Shown here one piece after another: positions 61,672-64,000 of a stretch of DNA of 64,000 nucleotides. The notes beneath the pieces are model-generated. The model saw only the letters and a list, made by a program, of their open reading frames with translations, was not told the DNA's origin and did not search any database. Made by a program: the position numbers and the translations under genes. Source of the DNA: Sulfurimonas sp. (lineage in GTDB: Bacteria > Campylobacterota > Campylobacteria > Campylobacterales > Sulfurimonadaceae); NCBI RefSeq assembly GCF_028713515.1, contig NZ_JAQTOD010000003.1:310001-374000 (forward strand), given 5' to 3'. The number at the start of each line of letters is the position of its first letter. The stretch's first letter is position 1.

Positions 61672-62166
61672 TTAGAGTTTTTGTATAGTTCTTCGGAAGT
61701 ATGTTATTGGTTCATTAGCAATGCTTGAGTCATGTAGTGTTATTGTTATATCCATTAAAACCGAACCATTTTGTTCTGGGGTTGTTATGTATAGTGGAGA
61801 TGTTGGATTGTAAGGTGTACATGCTGTTCCCGCTATATTAGTAGCAGGTCCTGTATAGATATATTGCATACTAATATTGGCATCGTATTGTATTTCGCCC
61901 GCATTTCCTAAAACTTGATTAAAACTATTTTGACATCCATTGTTTGCTATCTCTAAAAGAGCAAGTTCAGCAGCACTTCTTGAGTATAAAACTGCCTGCT
62001 CGTAAAGATACAAATCTGCTGTTTTTTTAGTTGTCTCAGATGTCAGAATAAGTGATAAAACCATTATGGTTGATATCACAACCACAACAATAATTGCCAT
62101 TATCATCGCAATTCCAGCTCTTTTGCCCTTGAAATTTGTTCTTAAAATATAGTTTTTTCTTTGCAT
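61672..62166 (-). CDS. Minor pseudopilin-like membrane protein (PilX/GspK-like)
   Basis: 164 residues. A basic leader of about 17 residues precedes GIAMIMAIIVVVVISTIMV, a long hydrophobic helix without the usual Glu+5 (the position reads Met or Ile), a form seen in PilX and GspK subunits. A cysteine pair is present (NGCQNS and GTACTP). It overlaps the PilW-like gene by 25 bp and ends the cluster. A pseudopilus tip or initiation role is inferred from its position after three other pilin-like genes. Confidence 0.65.
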   Translation of the reverse strand: MQRKNYILRTNFKGKRAGIAMIMAIIVVVVISTIMVLSLILTSETTKKTADLYLYEQAVLYSRSAAELALLEIANNGCQNSFNQVLGNAGEIQYDANISMQYIYTGPATNIAGTACTPYNPTSPLYITTPEQNGSVLMDITITLHDSSIANEPITYFRRTIQKL

Positions 62167-63020
62167 AAAGAGTACTCCTTTCCTACAAGTATGCTTTGAT
62201 TAACGCACACTTGAATTTTTACAATGGAGCCGATAGCTTTAAATCTGAAAGTATCTACATTTTGCATAAGTAGAACTTTTTTACCGTTTAAATATGTTTC
62301 CCCAAGCCATGGCTGATAATCATAGTAGAGCCATAGGTTAGCTCCCTCATGAGAAACGGCATAAGCGCTCCAAGCAAGTTGGTAGTATTCATATAAATCA
62401 GCCCCATTAAAATTAACCCCAGTTATTCCTGTTACAAACCTATCAGTACCAGCACCGGTAGAATTTATAGGATGTATTGTAGAGTTGTTGTGATCTGCTA
62501 TAGCGCCACCCCATCCATAACCAGCTGTTATGTCACTATTTGAGCCGATAAAATATAGCGCAGCGCTGCTTATACTGCTGCCACCATCTGATAAAGCAGC
62601 TATACTTGCATCAATATCAGTCGTATTTGTCTGAGGAGAAAAAAGCGTTGCTGCGGTCGTGTTTGGATGATATAAATCTATAATCCCGCTCCACGATGGA
62701 GTTGCACCAGCTCGCATACCATCAATATCATACCCAATCCACTCAAGAACAGTGGCGCTTTCCGCAAGAGTTGAACTTGCTAGTGCCTGATAGGTTACTC
62801 CAGGCTGTCTTGCTATGATAGAATCTTTTATGCGAAATTGAAGCCTGGTGGCAATAGTCTCAACCGCCATAGCACTTTTAGATTGTAGAGAGTTGTTTAT
62901 ACTTGAGGCTATAAAACTATCATAAGCACGAGCCAAAAACTCTACGCCAAATTTGCTTAGCAAGCCCATGATAACAATAACAAAAATAAGCTCTATGAGA
63001 GTAAAGGCATATCTGCGCAT
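62142..63020 (-). CDS. Minor pseudopilin (PilW/GspJ-like)
   Basis: 292 residues with leader MRRYA, processing site FTLIELIFVIVIMGLLS and a large beta-rich body. Its size and the end with two cysteines (KIQVCVNQS and EYSLCKEK) resemble PilW or GspJ minor pilins. The start overlaps the stop of the upstream pilin gene by 1 bp (TAATG). It is followed by the PilX/GspK-like gene with a 25 bp overlap, so the cluster is a single operon. No secretion ATPase or prepilin peptidase lies in view. Confidence 0.78.
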   Translation of the reverse strand: MRRYAFTLIELIFVIVIMGLLSKFGVEFLARAYDSFIASSINNSLQSKSAMAVETIATRLQFRIKDSIIARQPGVTYQALASSTLAESATVLEWIGYDIDGMRAGATPSWSGIIDLYHPNTTAATLFSPQTNTTDIDASIAALSDGGSSISSAALYFIGSNSDITAGYGWGGAIADHNNSTIHPINSTGAGTDRFVTGITGVNFNGADLYEYYQLAWSAYAVSHEGANLWLYYDYQPWLGETYLNGKKVLLMQNVDTFRFKAIGSIVKIQVCVNQSILVGKEYSLCKEKTIF

Positions 63021-63613
63021 TAAAACCTTCTTTTAAAATAGTCAACTTCGCCAATATTGGTGCTTTGAGTTCTTAGGATTATGATATTTGTACCACCATT
63101 TGTAACAGTTACTGCGAGTGTTTTTACATTGCTATTGTTTGGACGAGTGACAGTAACCGTGCTTTGATATGTGTTTTTATAGCCAGCACTCACATTATTA
63201 TCCACATCTCCATAGTGCTCAAAAATATCTTCACTTAGATGAGCTGCATTGTTTAAATTTGGAAAAGTTGTATCGTTGATGTCATTAACAGTTGTGGTAT
63301 TGCTATCTAAGCATCTTCTATGAAACGGCTGATTTATGTGTCCAGGCTTTAGTCTGTTGTTATCGCAATTGCTGTTTATATCTATAACTCTCTCAAGGTT
63401 ACTAACATTGTTATCTTCCATAGATCTGCTATCCCAATAGTTTGAAGTCGCACTATTTAACTCAGCAGAACCAGCAAACACTGCTTCTTGCATGATGCCG
63501 TTCTCAATCCCTCTTGAATTGGTGTCAGTTATAGTCGGTAAAGAAATTACTGCAATAGAGATAATAACAATAGCAAAGATAAGCTCTATCATCGTAAAAG
63601 CGTATCTTTGCAT
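63020..63613 (-). CDS. Pseudopilin (PilV/GspI-like)
   Basis: 197 residues from the ATG at 63613. The leader MQRYA precedes FTMIELIFAIVIISIAVISLP. The body is rich in Asn and Thr, with two cysteines (NSNCDNN and RRCLDSN). An upstream in-frame start at 63634 would prolong the leader beyond the typical length and is less likely. The gene overlaps the PilW-like gene at its end. The last third is beta-rich and ends in a VTVTNGG strand. Confidence 0.78.
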   Translation of the reverse strand: MQRYAFTMIELIFAIVIISIAVISLPTITDTNSRGIENGIMQEAVFAGSAELNSATSNYWDSRSMEDNNVSNLERVIDINSNCDNNRLKPGHINQPFHRRCLDSNTTTVNDINDTTFPNLNNAAHLSEDIFEHYGDVDNNVSAGYKNTYQSTVTVTRPNNSNVKTLAVTVTNGGTNIIILRTQSTNIGEVDYFKRRF

Positions 63614-63627
63614 GAACTGTTCTCTTC

Positions 63628-64000
63628 TTACCAATTTGTTCTCCTGTTGGTTTTAGCTGCACCATTGCTGCTTTTAGTGGTAGCTTTTGTTTCGTGGGCA
63701 CCACTCCATCCAGCCCCACCATTTTCAAATTCTATAGAGAATTGATTTCTTATAGCTAGTGGATTGTTGGGGTCATATATTAGCCAGCCAGATGCGGTGT
63801 TTTCCATAGTTGTTTTATATGGATATCCTCTGGTTCCATCATAGGTTAGGGTTGTTCGTGCAGGATTTGTTGTCGCTCCAGCTCCATTAAATACACTGGC
63901 AACATGGTTATTCGTTAACTCAGTAATCACACCAACTGCGCCATGTGTTGCGCTATCATGGTTGTCGTTGATAAACCATCTTAAGTCATCGGTGTTTCGT
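63628..64000 (-). CDS. C-terminal part of a pseudopilin-like protein, cut by window edge
   Basis: The frame is open to the window end and reads (from the right edge) LRWFINDNHDSATHG, then the Asn/Gly/Thr-rich ASVFNGAGATTNP segment, WLIYDPNNPLAIRNQ and ENGGAGWSGAHE before stopping at 63628. No hydrophobic pilin helix is present, because that part lies beyond the edge. It is the first of the cluster seen here, and ends 15 bp before the next pilin. The composition matches minor pilin bodies; the family call depends on context. Confidence 0.55.
   Translation of the reverse strand, partial: RNTDDLRWFINDNHDSATHGAVGVITELTNNHVASVFNGAGATTNPARTTLTYDGTRGYPYKTTMENTASGWLIYDPNNPLAIRNQFSIEFENGGAGWSGAHETKATTKSSNGAAKTNRRTNW

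Noticed and set aside
1-64000. CRISPR array, tRNA or rRNA genes, insertion sequences, prophage
   Set aside because: I saw no evenly spaced direct repeats, no cloverleaf with the T-loop GTTCRA pattern, and no transposase or phage structural gene.

Overview
The window is an AT-rich stretch of a chromosome from a member of the Campylobacterota (Epsilonproteobacteria), most likely a Sulfurimonas-like chemolithotroph. The evidence is the gene content: a petABC cytochrome bc1 operon with a diheme PetC, the futalosine-pathway enzyme MqnC, HemJ, LPP20-type lipoproteins, a Csd3/HdpA-like M23 peptidase, a PgbA-like protein, a short ComEC, a DnaB with a charged C-terminal insert, and a MutS7 protein. 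The genus is an inference; no rRNA or tRNA gene lies in the window. Genes are dense, with many 1-17 bp overlaps and ATGA junctions.

Layout. 1-2.2 kb (minus): recQ (cut by the window edge), an FlhB C-terminal-like protein, ribE and a Sel1-repeat protein. 2.2-8.2 kb: mnmG, then an accessory island holding a large MutS7 protein with a C-terminal HNH nuclease domain. Gene debris lies on either side of it: a scrap resembling the end of an AAA/DUF4143 ATPase and a scrap resembling a caspase-fold protein. 8.2-11.8 kb: the potassium transporter Kup, followed by a KdpD-like kinase lacking the large cytoplasmic N-terminal half and a KdpE-like regulator. 12-15.7 kb: an unknown protein and petABC. 15.8-30.5 kb: pseudopilins, priA, cell-wall and membrane functions (csd3, PgbA-like, GlcD-like, YihY, ComEC), dnaB, ispG, PAP2, DUF4337 and TPR proteins, and a degenerate GGDEF protein coupled to another pseudopilin.

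30.6-43 kb: small membrane and lipoproteins, a broken hipA, a TonB-dependent receptor with OprC-type copper ligands, divergent aguA/alr, rsmG, ribA, hemB, argF, a hemerythrin, and two adjacent toxin-antitoxin pairs (ParE-type and BrnT/BrnA-type) beside an unexplained inverted-repeat element. 43-61 kb: trpS, short HPF, hemJ, der with a very acidic linker, two LPP20 lipoproteins, a phosphoribosyltransferase, a cytochrome c, a DjlA-like protein, a DMT exporter, a heme-c/GAF/HD-GYP sensor, a nuclease-fold protein and cardiolipin synthase, then a kdsA-ribH-nusB-mqnC-M16 run, a possible structured RNA, and recG. 61-64 kb (minus): long HPF and a cluster of minor pseudopilins running off the edge.

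Themes. Riboflavin genes (ribE, ribA, ribH) are dispersed rather than clustered. Pseudopilin genes occur at three places. Several genes (kdpD-like, alr, a phosphoribosyltransferase, a DMT exporter) have a perfect TATAAT only 6-7 nt before the ATG and no Shine-Dalgarno, suggesting leaderless transcripts. The accessory material most worth study is the MutS7 island, the toxin-antitoxin/inverted-repeat patch and the candidate RNA upstream of recG. I did not find CRISPR arrays, insertion sequences or prophage genes.
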